NCBI GenBank assembly: GCA_014729315.1
Contig: WJKD01000504.1
Location: forward strand, 1 to 8,224
DNA: 8,224 bases
Reading direction: 5' to 3'
Source: Promethearchaeota archaeon
Lineage (GTDB): Archaea > Asgardarchaeota > Lokiarchaeia > Sigynarchaeales > SOKP01
Positions 1 to 6,006 of this stretch are shown piece after piece (position 1 is the first letter of the stretch; every line of letters starts with the position of its first letter). The translations under genes were made by a program, and so were the position numbers. The notes below the pieces were generated by a model that saw only the letters and a list, made by a program, of their open reading frames with translations, had not been told where the DNA came from and did no database searches.

Positions 1-266
1 CCTCCTTCCGCTGGCTGCAAAACTGCTACACCATCAAAAAACCAGATGAGCAGGGCGTCTCCCTCGCACTAAAACTCACCGAAGACTACCTCCGCCAACT
101 CGACGACGGCGCCTGCCGCGTCCACGGCGGCGGCTTTGCGGGAACGATTCAGGTTTTCATGCCCACTGGTGTGGTGGATCGATATGTGCGCGAAATGGAA
201 GCGGTGTTTGGGGAGAACACCGTGCTGGTGCTCAATATCAGGGCGGTGGGGACAGTAAAGCTATGA
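1..266 (+). CDS. galK: galactokinase, C-terminal fragment (5' end outside window)
   Basis: The frame starting at base 3 is open from the window edge and encodes 87 residues before TGA at 264-266. Galactokinase phosphorylates alpha-D-galactose with ATP to galactose-1-phosphate, the first committed step of the cytoplasmic Leloir pathway. The diagnostic segment is CRVHGGGFAGTIQVF (bases ~114-158), the third conserved GHMP-kinase motif in the form typical of galactokinases. It is preceded by an amphipathic ALKLTEDYLRQLDDGA helix and followed by the usual closing strand LVLNIRAVGTVKL. Full-length galactokinases have about 390-430 residues, so only the last fifth is present; the N-terminal substrate motif and the ATP-binding GLSSSA motif are not visible. 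Wording is closest, from memory, to Clostridia-type enzymes. G+C is about 58% with strong use of C/G-ending codons, unlike every other gene here. No frameshift or internal stop is seen, so truncation is by the window edge, not decay. Confidence 0.92.
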   Translation, partial: SFRWLQNCYTIKKPDEQGVSLALKLTEDYLRQLDDGACRVHGGGFAGTIQVFMPTGVVDRYVREMEAVFGENTVLVLNIRAVGTVKL

Positions 267-279
267 TTACCCCAAACGC

Positions 280-369
280 ATGTACAGGAACCTGCGGACG
301 ATCATCTACACTCTCAGTTCAGCGATCGTCATTTTCATTGTCTTTTCACAGTTCGGGATTTTGGTGTAG
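280..369 (+). CDS. possible 29-residue single-span membrane peptide
   Basis: A short ATG-to-TAG frame lies 13 bases after the galactokinase stop. It encodes a basic N-terminus (MYRNLRT) followed by a hydrophobic stretch, roughly residues 7-29 (IIYTLSSAIVIFIVFSQFGI), able to form one membrane helix. No family is recognised. In its favour, about 70% of its codons end in G or C, matching the neighbouring galK, and T is enriched at second codon positions as expected for a membrane segment. Against it, there is no Shine-Dalgarno sequence at the right distance, the frame is short, and upstream in-frame codons reach a stop at 256-258 with no alternative start. It would be the last gene of the galK transcript, ahead of the hairpin at 384-412. 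It could equally be chance or a remnant of a longer gene. Confidence 0.3.
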   Translation: MYRNLRTIIYTLSSAIVIFIVFSQFGILV

Positions 370-383
370 GTTTTTAGGTTTGG

Positions 384-412
384 AAAGAGCTCTGGGGAAT
401 TGGGGCTCTTTT
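384..412 (+). terminator. weak intrinsic terminator after galK
   Basis: AAAGAGCTCT (384-393) pairs with GGGGCTCTTT (402-411) around an 8-base loop, giving a 10-pair stem with two G-U pairs. It ends in only TTTT (409-412) before GGG, so the U-tract is short. Its position about 120 bases after the galK stop and just before the change to AT-rich DNA fits a transcript end for the GC-rich segment. Confidence 0.5.
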
Positions 413-419
413 GGGCGTT

Positions 420-628
420 GTTCCAACCTTTAAAACAATAACAATAAGTCTTGAAATACTTTAGTTAAAGAAAACCGAAAAAAACGAAAATTTGGAATTG
501 AGTCACTATTTATTAATTTTGTCTTTTCATTCTGTTGTCAAAATAAATGGAATATTTGGATGTTTCTTTTTTTACAATGAGATTAATAAATAGTTTTAAT
601 CAACTTATGTTCTAATTCGTAAAATTAG
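420..628. other. AT-rich convergent intergenic region
   Basis: Together with 267-419 this makes a stretch of about 360 bases without a firmly supported gene. It lies between the plus-strand galK end and the minus-strand 160-residue gene, so transcription converges here. It starts where composition drops abruptly. It holds homopolymer runs (A-rich 470-490, T-rich 565-573) and one long inverted repeat, annotated separately. No open frame with coding character, tRNA or transposon remnant was seen. Confidence 0.6.
505..594. repeat. 13-bp perfect inverted repeat, AT-rich
   Basis: ACTATTTATTAAT at 505-517 is the exact reverse complement of ATTAATAAATAGT at 582-594. The arms are 64 bases apart, and a few more imperfect pairs can form inward (518-522 with 577-581). 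The loop is too long and the arms too AT-rich for a normal terminator. It sits at the composition boundary between two convergent transcripts. It could be a weak transcript-end structure, a protein-binding site or the end of a lost element; the low complexity makes chance a real alternative. Confidence 0.5.
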
Positions 629-1111
629 CTAAAAAATATTTTTAACGATATTATCAATAGCAGTATGCAAATCTTTTAATGTCCAGTTGTCGCATTTAAC
701 TGTAGCGTTTTTATAAGAATTGTTAGTTATATCAGCCATATTTACTGAAATAATGTACAAATTATCAATCTTGGCCACAAGTCCTGCAACAATCATTTTA
801 GCTCGTAAATGTCTTCCGAGTTTTATAATATTGCTTTTTTTATTCAATGGTTCACAACCATTTATGCCTTCTTTTTTTAGAAGTTTAATAATCCGATTTC
901 TTGAAATCCCTTTTGTATTTTTACCAATTTTGTCTTTAAGCAGATTGGTAAAATAGACTCCTTTTTCTGTGGAAACGTTACTCACTGAGAAGTCTAATAC
1001 AACAATTGAATTATTATCGATTTCTAGTAAATTCCCTTTGCTGAATCCCCAATCTCTTTGGAAAAATATAAAAAGAAACGCAAACAAAAACAAATAAGAT
1101 GCAAATCGCAT
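629..1111 (-). CDS. exported stand-alone CsgG/LpoB/TolB-N-like domain protein
   Basis: A 160-residue protein. Residues 1-23 are a signal peptide or anchor (MRFASYLFLFAFLFIFF then QRDWGFSKG); there is no lipobox cysteine, so it is probably not a lipoprotein. Residues 33-160 read as an alpha/beta domain of the CsgG/LpoB/TolB-N type: a first strand NSIVVLDFSV, a helix (GVYFTNLLKDKI), a segment GISRNRIIKLLKKEG matching the family's 'I.R..L..LL.E.G' pattern, LGRHLRAKMIVAGLV matching 'a..L.ad.iv.G.v', then strands NLYIISVNMADI. These are pattern matches by eye. Such domains are known from CsgG, LpoB and FlgT-like envelope proteins. The start is supported by AGGAG six bases upstream of ATG. It is the last gene of the minus-strand set, separated by 240 bases from the 914-residue gene. 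The same domain closes the 535-residue protein of this cluster. Exact function is unknown. Confidence 0.75.
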   Translation of the reverse strand: MRFASYLFLFAFLFIFFQRDWGFSKGNLLEIDNNSIVVLDFSVSNVSTEKGVYFTNLLKDKIGKNTKGISRNRIIKLLKKEGINGCEPLNKKSNIIKLGRHLRAKMIVAGLVAKIDNLYIISVNMADITNNSYKNATVKCDNWTLKDLHTAIDNIVKNIF

Positions 1112-1117
1112 GATGTT

Positions 1118-1122
1118 CTCCT
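1118..1122 (-). promoter_or_regulatory. Shine-Dalgarno AGGAG for the 160-residue gene
   Basis: AGGAG on the minus strand sits six bases before the ATG at 1111 (1112-1117 is the spacer). It decides the start and shows that this host, or the source of this DNA, uses Shine-Dalgarno initiation at this gene. Confidence 0.7.
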
Positions 1123-1147
1123 AAGATGTTAGTTGGTGTAGAGCAAT

Positions 1148-1175
1148 ATTATATTCACAAGTATAAATGGCTAAA
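1148..1175 (-). promoter_or_regulatory. candidate promoter of the 160-residue gene
   Basis: On the minus strand TATAAT (1148-1153) is a perfect -10 box, with a poor -35-like TTTAGC (1170-1175) 16 bases upstream. Transcription would start near 1141, leaving a leader of about 30 bases that contains the AGGAG. The AT-richness of the gap makes a chance TATAAT likely, so this is only a candidate. A second option lies at 1191-1218. Confidence 0.35.
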
Positions 1176-1190
1176 GATCTTGTGCTACTT

Positions 1191-1218
1191 AAAATATAAA
1201 AATACCTGAAAATGTCAA
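1191..1218 (-). promoter_or_regulatory. alternative candidate promoter with consensus -35
   Basis: TTGACA (1213-1218, minus strand) is a perfect -35 box, followed after 16 bases by TATTTT (1191-1196), four of six matches to a -10 box. If used it would give the 160-residue gene a leader of roughly 70 bases. It competes with the TATAAT-based candidate; the sequence alone does not decide. Confidence 0.35.
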
Positions 1219-1351
1219 TCTTAAAAAGATAAGTTACCAAAAAAAAATAATATGATCTTTTTTAATAAAAATTTAATAGCATTATATTTTAATATGTACT
1301 TTATCTCAAATATTATATATAAAAAAATAAGCGACAAATACGAATTCTTTA

Positions 1352-4096
1352 TCAGCGCCACAAAAGATTGGCGATTTCTGCAATGGCACCGAAAATTACG
1401 ATCCAATAAAGAATATCTCCTCCTTGCTCTCCTAATTTTGAAGATAAAATGTTCGGAATTTGTTCAATTTCATTTTCGAGATTTGCCTCTTTACCTATCT
1501 TAAGACTACGCAATTCGCTATTGAAGGAAGTTGTGAAACTCTTTTTTCCTATATGTATATATAAATCCCTAAAAATATTAGGATCGGTCAAGTAATGCTC
1601 GTTTTTTGATAACCTAATTTTATCTTTTTTAACGTTTAATAATGAGATTTCTCCAGATTGAATCGTACTTTCGTTAATTATTTCATTCTCTTTCTGAATA
1701 GAACGCATGAAATCAAGATTTTTAACATTAAATTTATTTACAACATTATCTGGATCTTGTGTAAATTCATCAAATAATTTGAACGTCACTCTACTTCTTA
1801 AAAGATTATTGACAAACAAAATCTTGAGATCCATTTCGTTAGGTGTGAGAGTAAATGATTTTGTTTTAGGAATTATTAATTTTCCCACTTTTAATTTAGG
1901 ATGTTCGATGATGCATGGTTCAATGGTTATGTTATAATTATTGGGAATAATTATAACATTTTGAATATATGGTATTTTATATTTAAGGAACTCTTTTAAT
2001 TCCATCTCTATGGAAATCGAGTCTTCATGTTTTTCAATAGCTATGTTCATTCCATTGATGACATCAAGCTTTTTTAAATTAATCTGTCCTTTAGTGGTAG
2101 AAATTGTTACATCAAAATGTTTTAAATTAGGAAGCGGCTTGAAAACTGTATAGCCAGCTAGTTTATATGAAATATCGCTATCTTCTACAGAAAATTCATT
2201 AACAAAAACCTTGAGTTCACTTATATTATTTAATTCTATCTTGCTCCCATAAAGATCCTCATCAATTAAGGGTATTTTATTAAAATCATTTACATTTTCT
2301 TCTAGAGAAAAATTTATTCTGCTCGCTATTACATTAAAATTGGTCTTAATTTTTTTTGGCAAGAGGGTTAAAGGTGCTATTAAGAACAGAATAAAAACAA
2401 GTCCATAACCAAATATGTCTCGAGATTCTTTTATTGGAGGAAGTAGATTTACGACTTCTGTTACATGAAGGTACACTATAAATAAATAAAGAAAAGGGAT
2501 TACGATAGCTAGAATGTACTTCCTTCTATATTTTAATTTCGACCATAATCTATTAAAGAAGTTTTTAAACGCGAGTATTATAAGAAAACAGATAATTATG
2601 AAAGCAAAAATTTCATAAATTCTTTCTAAATACTTCCATAATTTATCGTTCTTAATAGATTGCTTAATTTGTGGCAATCTATGCAAAGCTTCTCCATTTT
2701 TATCATCAACTTCAAGAATTTTTTCATAGAGTTTTTTGGCTGATTCCCATTCCTTATTAGCAAAAGCAATTCTTGCCCCTGGATATAAAATATTTAAGTT
2801 TTTTATTTGAATAACAGATTGAATTTCATTTTGTGCACTTGAATAATTTTCATCATCTTCCGGTACTTTTTCGAAAAACCACTTGGCAAGGTCCCACTTG
2901 CTTTCTTGCTTGGCCATAATACCCAATTTATAAGAAAGTGTAGCATCTATTTGTTTTAGCTTCCTTCTCGCTTCTTTTTTTGAAGGATCTAGAAATACTA
3001 CAGCATTAAATATTTTACGAGCTTTTTCCCATTCTGAAGTTTTTTCTTTATTAGCTAAAATTTTACCTTCTCTATATAAGCGACCAACTTCCGCATCGTA
3101 CTCATTTTTGCCTAAAGCAGCGCTATAAGCATTGTTTGCCTCTTTTTTTTGTTCTTCGTTGTCTGCATTTTCTTTAGCTTTGTAATAATAATTAATTGCA
3201 TTATCCCAATCTCGTCTTTGAGAATATTTTTTCCCTAGCTTCATATAAATGTAGTAAAGTTTTTTTCGCGCTTCGGTATTACCAGCGTGATTATTTATTA
3301 TTCTTTCATATATTTGTTTCGCTTGTTCAAATTTATTTATCTCTAATAAACTATCAGCAATTTCAAAATTCCTCTTGAGTTGAATATTTTTCCTCTTTTT
3401 ATTTTCTATATTATCAAGCTGTTTTTTAGCTTCCTCGTTCTCTTGATTAATGTTTAATATGGCTTTAATTTCGAGTTCTGCATCTTTAAACATTTTTCTA
3501 CTTAGGTAAATTTCGCTTAGTAGTATAAATGTTTTAATTAACGTAGGATCTTTGAACTGTGCATCTAGTGGTATCTTTTTTCTATGACGAGATCCTGAAG
3601 CCAGTTGTGCAAACGCTTGTCCAAACTGAGCATCATCGTAAAGAATATAGCCTAGTTTGTAGTGCGCTCCATAATGAGTGGAATCTAATTCAAGCGTTTC
3701 GATAAACCTTCTCTTTGCGTCGAAAAATCTATCACACCTAAAGTAGATCGATCCTAAAGCATAATGTGCTTGTACTAAGTCCGGATTTTTACGCAGAGCG
3801 AGCTTTAGGCTGCTTTCGGCATTTGCATCCGTTTTTGGTCCACTTTCATAATAAGTAAGCCCTAATTTTAGTGCAACATCAGGATCTTCGGGATTTAATT
3901 CAATTATTTTTTTCCAAATTACTATTGCATCATTATACAATCCTTCTTCTTTTAGAGAATCAGCTAAGGTTTTTAGTGAGTCCATATTTGTTATGTGCAT
4001 AGTATTTAAAGCCCTAGATTCATCTCGGAAATTTAAAAGGACTGAACAAAGAAAGATTAAAATGAATGACAGTTTAAAAATTAGAAAGCGGTTCAT
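1352..4096 (-). CDS. large TPR-repeat, multi-span membrane protein with unknown beta-rich domain
   Basis: A 914-residue protein of no family I recognise as a whole. Residues 1-30 are a signal sequence or anchor. Residues ~35-475 are TPR or TPR-like repeats; clear helices include ADSLKEEGLYNDAIVIWKKI (45-64), ALGSIYFRCDRFFDAKRRFIE (113-133), ADSLLEINKFEQAKQIYERI (247-266) and AFANKEWESAKKLYEKILEVD (444-464). Three membrane spans follow at about 493-511, 526-543 and 560-580, with a strongly basic loop (KNFFNRLWSKLKYRRK) between the first two. Residues ~585-890 are beta-rich without a known motif, and a last span lies at 895-911, ending LLWR. By the positive-inside rule the TPR part faces the periplasm and the beta-rich domain the cytoplasm; this is inference. 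TPR arrays are protein-binding scaffolds, suggesting envelope-complex assembly. The ATG has AAGGAG six bases upstream. A leader of about 250 bases with a palindromic element separates it from the upstream gene. Confidence 0.85.
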   Translation of the reverse strand: MNRFLIFKLSFILIFLCSVLLNFRDESRALNTMHITNMDSLKTLADSLKEEGLYNDAIVIWKKIIELNPEDPDVALKLGLTYYESGPKTDANAESSLKLALRKNPDLVQAHYALGSIYFRCDRFFDAKRRFIETLELDSTHYGAHYKLGYILYDDAQFGQAFAQLASGSRHRKKIPLDAQFKDPTLIKTFILLSEIYLSRKMFKDAELEIKAILNINQENEEAKKQLDNIENKKRKNIQLKRNFEIADSLLEINKFEQAKQIYERIINNHAGNTEARKKLYYIYMKLGKKYSQRRDWDNAINYYYKAKENADNEEQKKEANNAYSAALGKNEYDAEVGRLYREGKILANKEKTSEWEKARKIFNAVVFLDPSKKEARRKLKQIDATLSYKLGIMAKQESKWDLAKWFFEKVPEDDENYSSAQNEIQSVIQIKNLNILYPGARIAFANKEWESAKKLYEKILEVDDKNGEALHRLPQIKQSIKNDKLWKYLERIYEIFAFIIICFLIILAFKNFFNRLWSKLKYRRKYILAIVIPFLYLFIVYLHVTEVVNLLPPIKESRDIFGYGLVFILFLIAPLTLLPKKIKTNFNVIASRINFSLEENVNDFNKIPLIDEDLYGSKIELNNISELKVFVNEFSVEDSDISYKLAGYTVFKPLPNLKHFDVTISTTKGQINLKKLDVINGMNIAIEKHEDSISIEMELKEFLKYKIPYIQNVIIIPNNYNITIEPCIIEHPKLKVGKLIIPKTKSFTLTPNEMDLKILFVNNLLRSRVTFKLFDEFTQDPDNVVNKFNVKNLDFMRSIQKENEIINESTIQSGEISLLNVKKDKIRLSKNEHYLTDPNIFRDLYIHIGKKSFTTSFNSELRSLKIGKEANLENEIEQIPNILSSKLGEQGGDILYWIVIFGAIAEIANLLWR

Positions 4097-4102
4097 AGTT
4101 AA

Positions 4103-4108
4103 CTCCTT
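4103..4108 (-). promoter_or_regulatory. Shine-Dalgarno AAGGAG for the 914-residue gene
   Basis: AAGGAG on the minus strand with a six-base spacer to ATG at 4096. It is the strongest ribosome site in the window and fixes the start. No convincing -35/-10 pair was found in the 272-base gap upstream, so the gene may be read from the upstream promoter through the palindromic element. Confidence 0.75.
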
Positions 4109-4190
4109 TTAAGTGCCCTCAGAAATCCATATTCATGAGTTTCGATGAAATTGAAAATACATTAGGAATGAAATGATTTTTGATTTTGTT

Positions 4191-4316
4191 GTTCCCTCTG
4201 CGCTTCGCACACAGGGAACAAGCGAGTGAGCCGCCTTGTCTCGGTTCACGTTTTTTTGTCATCGAACATTTAGGGAACCTGCGAGTCGAGCAGACCGAGC
4301 GGCTCACTCGCTTGTT
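4191..4316. repeat. GC-rich palindromic intergenic element
   Basis: A block of about 126 bases, about 55% G+C inside much more AT-rich flanks. It contains an 18-bp perfect inverted repeat, AACAAGCGAGTGAGCCGC (4217-4234) against its exact complement at 4299-4316. Next to it is a hairpin at 4191-4219: GTTCCCT pairs with AGGGAAC, with TGCG/CGCA inside. A third AGGGAAC lies at 4272-4278 and begins an imperfect direct copy of the left arm (AGGGAAC-2 bases-GCGAGT at 4213-4227 and 4272-4286, 59 bases apart). An inner CTCGGT/ACCGAG pair (4240-4245 with 4294-4299) can lengthen the stem after a bulge. It resembles a REP/MITE-like mobile intergenic repeat or a structured RNA; no flanking target duplication was identified by eye. 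Confidence 0.75.
4226..4257 (+). terminator. intrinsic terminator facing the plus strand, inside the palindromic element
   Basis: GTGAGCCG (4226-4233) pairs with CGGTTCAC (4242-4249) as eight pairs including one G-U, with an 8-base loop, followed by G and TTTTTTT (4251-4257). This is a textbook terminator in the plus direction only; the minus-strand reading has no T-tract after the stem. Both neighbouring genes are on the minus strand, so it would stop antisense transcription or end a small plus-strand RNA. Its left arm is also part of the 18-bp inverted repeat, so the two structures exclude each other. Confidence 0.5.
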
Positions 4317-4343
4317 ATTTGTGTTATTCCGATATTCTGGTTG

Positions 4344-4373
4344 CTTAAATACATAATATATAATTTATTTAAG
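4344..4373. repeat. 8-bp AT-rich inverted repeat at the 3' end of the propeller gene
   Basis: CTTAAATA (4344-4351) pairs exactly with TATTTAAG (4366-4373) around a 14-base loop; the right arm overlaps the TAA stop of the 535-residue gene. It has only two G-C pairs and no T-tract, so it is at best a weak 3'-end structure and may be chance. Confidence 0.3.
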
Positions 4374-5976
4374 ATGGAAATGGAGGAGGCTTGGGCAATC
4401 GATCCTCTCTGTGATCACTTTCTCTTAAAATTGCATATGTTAAGATGGCTGCTGTGACAGCAAGTGCACCTCCACCAAAAATGAAGCAGTTACTTCCAAT
4501 ACAGTTGTAAAGCTTATACCACCACTTTTGAGGCGTTTTAGACCTAGTCATAAGAGTTTTTTCCTTAAAATCTATTTTGATACTATCAGCAATTAAATGT
4601 GCTAGACTATCTATTAGGAAGGGATAGTGTCGTGCCTGAGGTAAAGAACTAGTTGGCATTTTTACCGATATTTTGTTGATTTTAGAACTTTCAATATCTT
4701 TAACATTAGCAGTGATATAAAATGTTTTCTCAGTATTATAATATGAAATTTTGCCAGTGATTGCTTTTGTTATGCCTAGCATTTTGCACAAGTCGGTTGT
4801 ATCTTTCGGTATTTTAGCTTTAATTATTATTTTTTGCAGTGAATCTTGCTCCAATATAGTTACTGGAAGGGAATTTTTAAGCTTTAAAGAAAGGCGTCGC
4901 GAAATTCGCTCTCCTTCTTCTTGAGGAAAATCTTCTGCTGCAAAATTAAATATCATTATTGGTGAGACCTCGTGTTTTATGGATATTTTAAATATACCAC
5001 CATCATCCAAACCTGCGATTATCATTTCTGGTTTTTGAGGGTACTGAGTTAAGATATTAATTTTATAATTTGTAAGTCCAATATTAATATTATGCCAGCT
5101 TCTTCCTGCATCTCTACTTCGGAAGATTCCAGCTCTTGCTGTCCCTACAACAAGCATTTTTGAGTTAAGTGGATTGATAAGAAGTGCAGTTACAGTTTGG
5201 TGTTTAAGATTAGATTCAGTGTATTTTTCCCAAGTTGAACCTGAATTAACGCTAAGATGAAGTCCTTTGTCGGTTCCTGCGAATATTATATCAGGATTTA
5301 TCGGATCAATTACTAAGGATGAAATGCTATTAGTAGCATATTTTTTATTAAATACAGCGATATTTCCGTCCCAAATTTCATTTTCAGCATTATATTTAAA
5401 AATTTCTCCCGAAAAGGTTCCGGCAAAAAGAATATTAGGATTATGGGGATCAAAAATAAGGCTTTTTACTCTTTTCCCTTGAAGTCCAATTTTCTTTGTT
5501 CTGATGCTATCCGCATCGATTTTTACTAAATATACACCACTATTAGTGCCAGCATAAATAGTATTTGTATTAGAGTTTAGGTCTGATAACGAATATATTT
5601 TTAAATTAGTTAATAAGCGTAATATTTTTTTTGTTTTAATGTCATGAACAAGATTGAGCCCTTTATTTGTTCCGATATAAAAATAATTTGTATCAAAATG
5701 ATCAATAGTTAAACTAAATATTTCATTGTTTGATAATTCGAATTTAAGACTGTTCCAAGACAGTCCTCCATCAGTTGTCTTAAAAATACCATCTCCAAAA
5801 GTCCCGGCGTAGATAGTTTTTGAATTGAGAGGATTTATAACTAAGCTCATGATTGGCTTAGAAGTTAGATTCTCTGCTATTGGGGTCCATATATTTTCAC
5901 CACCAAATAGCTGGTAGGTTAAAAAATTCAAAAGAACTATTAATAATATTGCAAGTTTTACTTCTATTGTTTTCAT
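4369..5976 (-). CDS. exported beta-propeller protein with CsgG/TolB-N-like domain and C-terminal membrane helix
   Basis: A 535-residue protein. Residues 1-25 are a signal peptide. Residues ~30-333 hold about seven repeats of the form 'SLxIxPxNxxxIxAGTxxGIF', seen at 43-75, 87-110, 127-152, 170-195, 218-250, 262-295 and 305-332. Three end in Asp-box-like motifs: TTDGGLSW (67-74), SVNSGSTW (242-249) and SRDAGRSW (287-294). This predicts a seven-bladed propeller of the BNR/sortilin/YCF48-like kind, usually a binding surface. Residues 338-470 resemble the CsgG/LpoB/TolB-N domain: SPIMIFNFA, a helix, VTILEQDSLQKII, LCKMLGITKAITGKI, then strands. Residues 498-517 form a membrane helix (FIFGGGALAVTAAILTYAIL) preceded by two cysteines (492, 497), and the protein ends in LPKPPPFPS. 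The gene starts 30 bases after the stop of the upstream gene, as in an operon. Its ATG lacks a Shine-Dalgarno and has an A-rich leader. No catalytic residues are recognised; ligand and partners are unknown. Confidence 0.85.
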   Translation of the reverse strand: MKTIEVKLAILLIVLLNFLTYQLFGGENIWTPIAENLTSKPIMSLVINPLNSKTIYAGTFGDGIFKTTDGGLSWNSLKFELSNNEIFSLTIDHFDTNYFYIGTNKGLNLVHDIKTKKILRLLTNLKIYSLSDLNSNTNTIYAGTNSGVYLVKIDADSIRTKKIGLQGKRVKSLIFDPHNPNILFAGTFSGEIFKYNAENEIWDGNIAVFNKKYATNSISSLVIDPINPDIIFAGTDKGLHLSVNSGSTWEKYTESNLKHQTVTALLINPLNSKMLVVGTARAGIFRSRDAGRSWHNINIGLTNYKINILTQYPQKPEMIIAGLDDGGIFKISIKHEVSPIMIFNFAAEDFPQEEGERISRRLSLKLKNSLPVTILEQDSLQKIIIKAKIPKDTTDLCKMLGITKAITGKISYYNTEKTFYITANVKDIESSKINKISVKMPTSSLPQARHYPFLIDSLAHLIADSIKIDFKEKTLMTRSKTPQKWWYKLYNCIGSNCFIFGGGALAVTAAILTYAILRESDHREDRLPKPPPFPS

Positions 5977-6006
5977 CTTTAATATTTTTGTAGAATTATT
6001 TCATTA

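Noticed and set aside
1..266. galK as a pseudogene remnant
   Set aside because: The visible part has an intact frame, conserved motif and normal C-terminus; it is simply cut by the window boundary.
263..433. 56-residue plus-strand frame whose ATG overlaps the galK stop (ATGA)
   Set aside because: The overlap suggests coupling, but the Ser-rich translation runs through the terminator hairpin and across the composition break, and the 29-residue frame in another phase has the better codon pattern.
720..956. 78-residue plus-strand frame
   Set aside because: Antisense shadow of the 160-residue gene, which has a ribosome site, a signal peptide and a recognisable domain.
1260..1351. Terminator after the 914-residue gene
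   Set aside because: The region is nearly all A and T with T runs but has no stable GC-containing stem before them.
1221..1503. Overlapping short frames on both strands at the 3' end of the 914-residue gene
   Set aside because: They are AT-rich frames partly in the intergenic gap and partly overlapping the real gene, without ribosome sites or recognisable sequence.
4191..4290. CRISPR-like array from repeated AGGGAAC/GCGAGT words
   Set aside because: Only two imperfect direct copies exist, with inverted copies between; there is no regular repeat-spacer pattern and no cas gene.
4119..4307. 62-residue minus-strand frame (Cys/Arg-rich)
   Set aside because: It is a read-through of the GC-rich palindromic element; the Cys/Arg-rich composition comes from the repeat arms, and there is no family or Shine-Dalgarno support.
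4236..4457. 73-residue plus-strand frame
   Set aside because: It starts in the palindromic element, runs through the terminator's T-tract and ends antisense to the propeller gene's 3' end.
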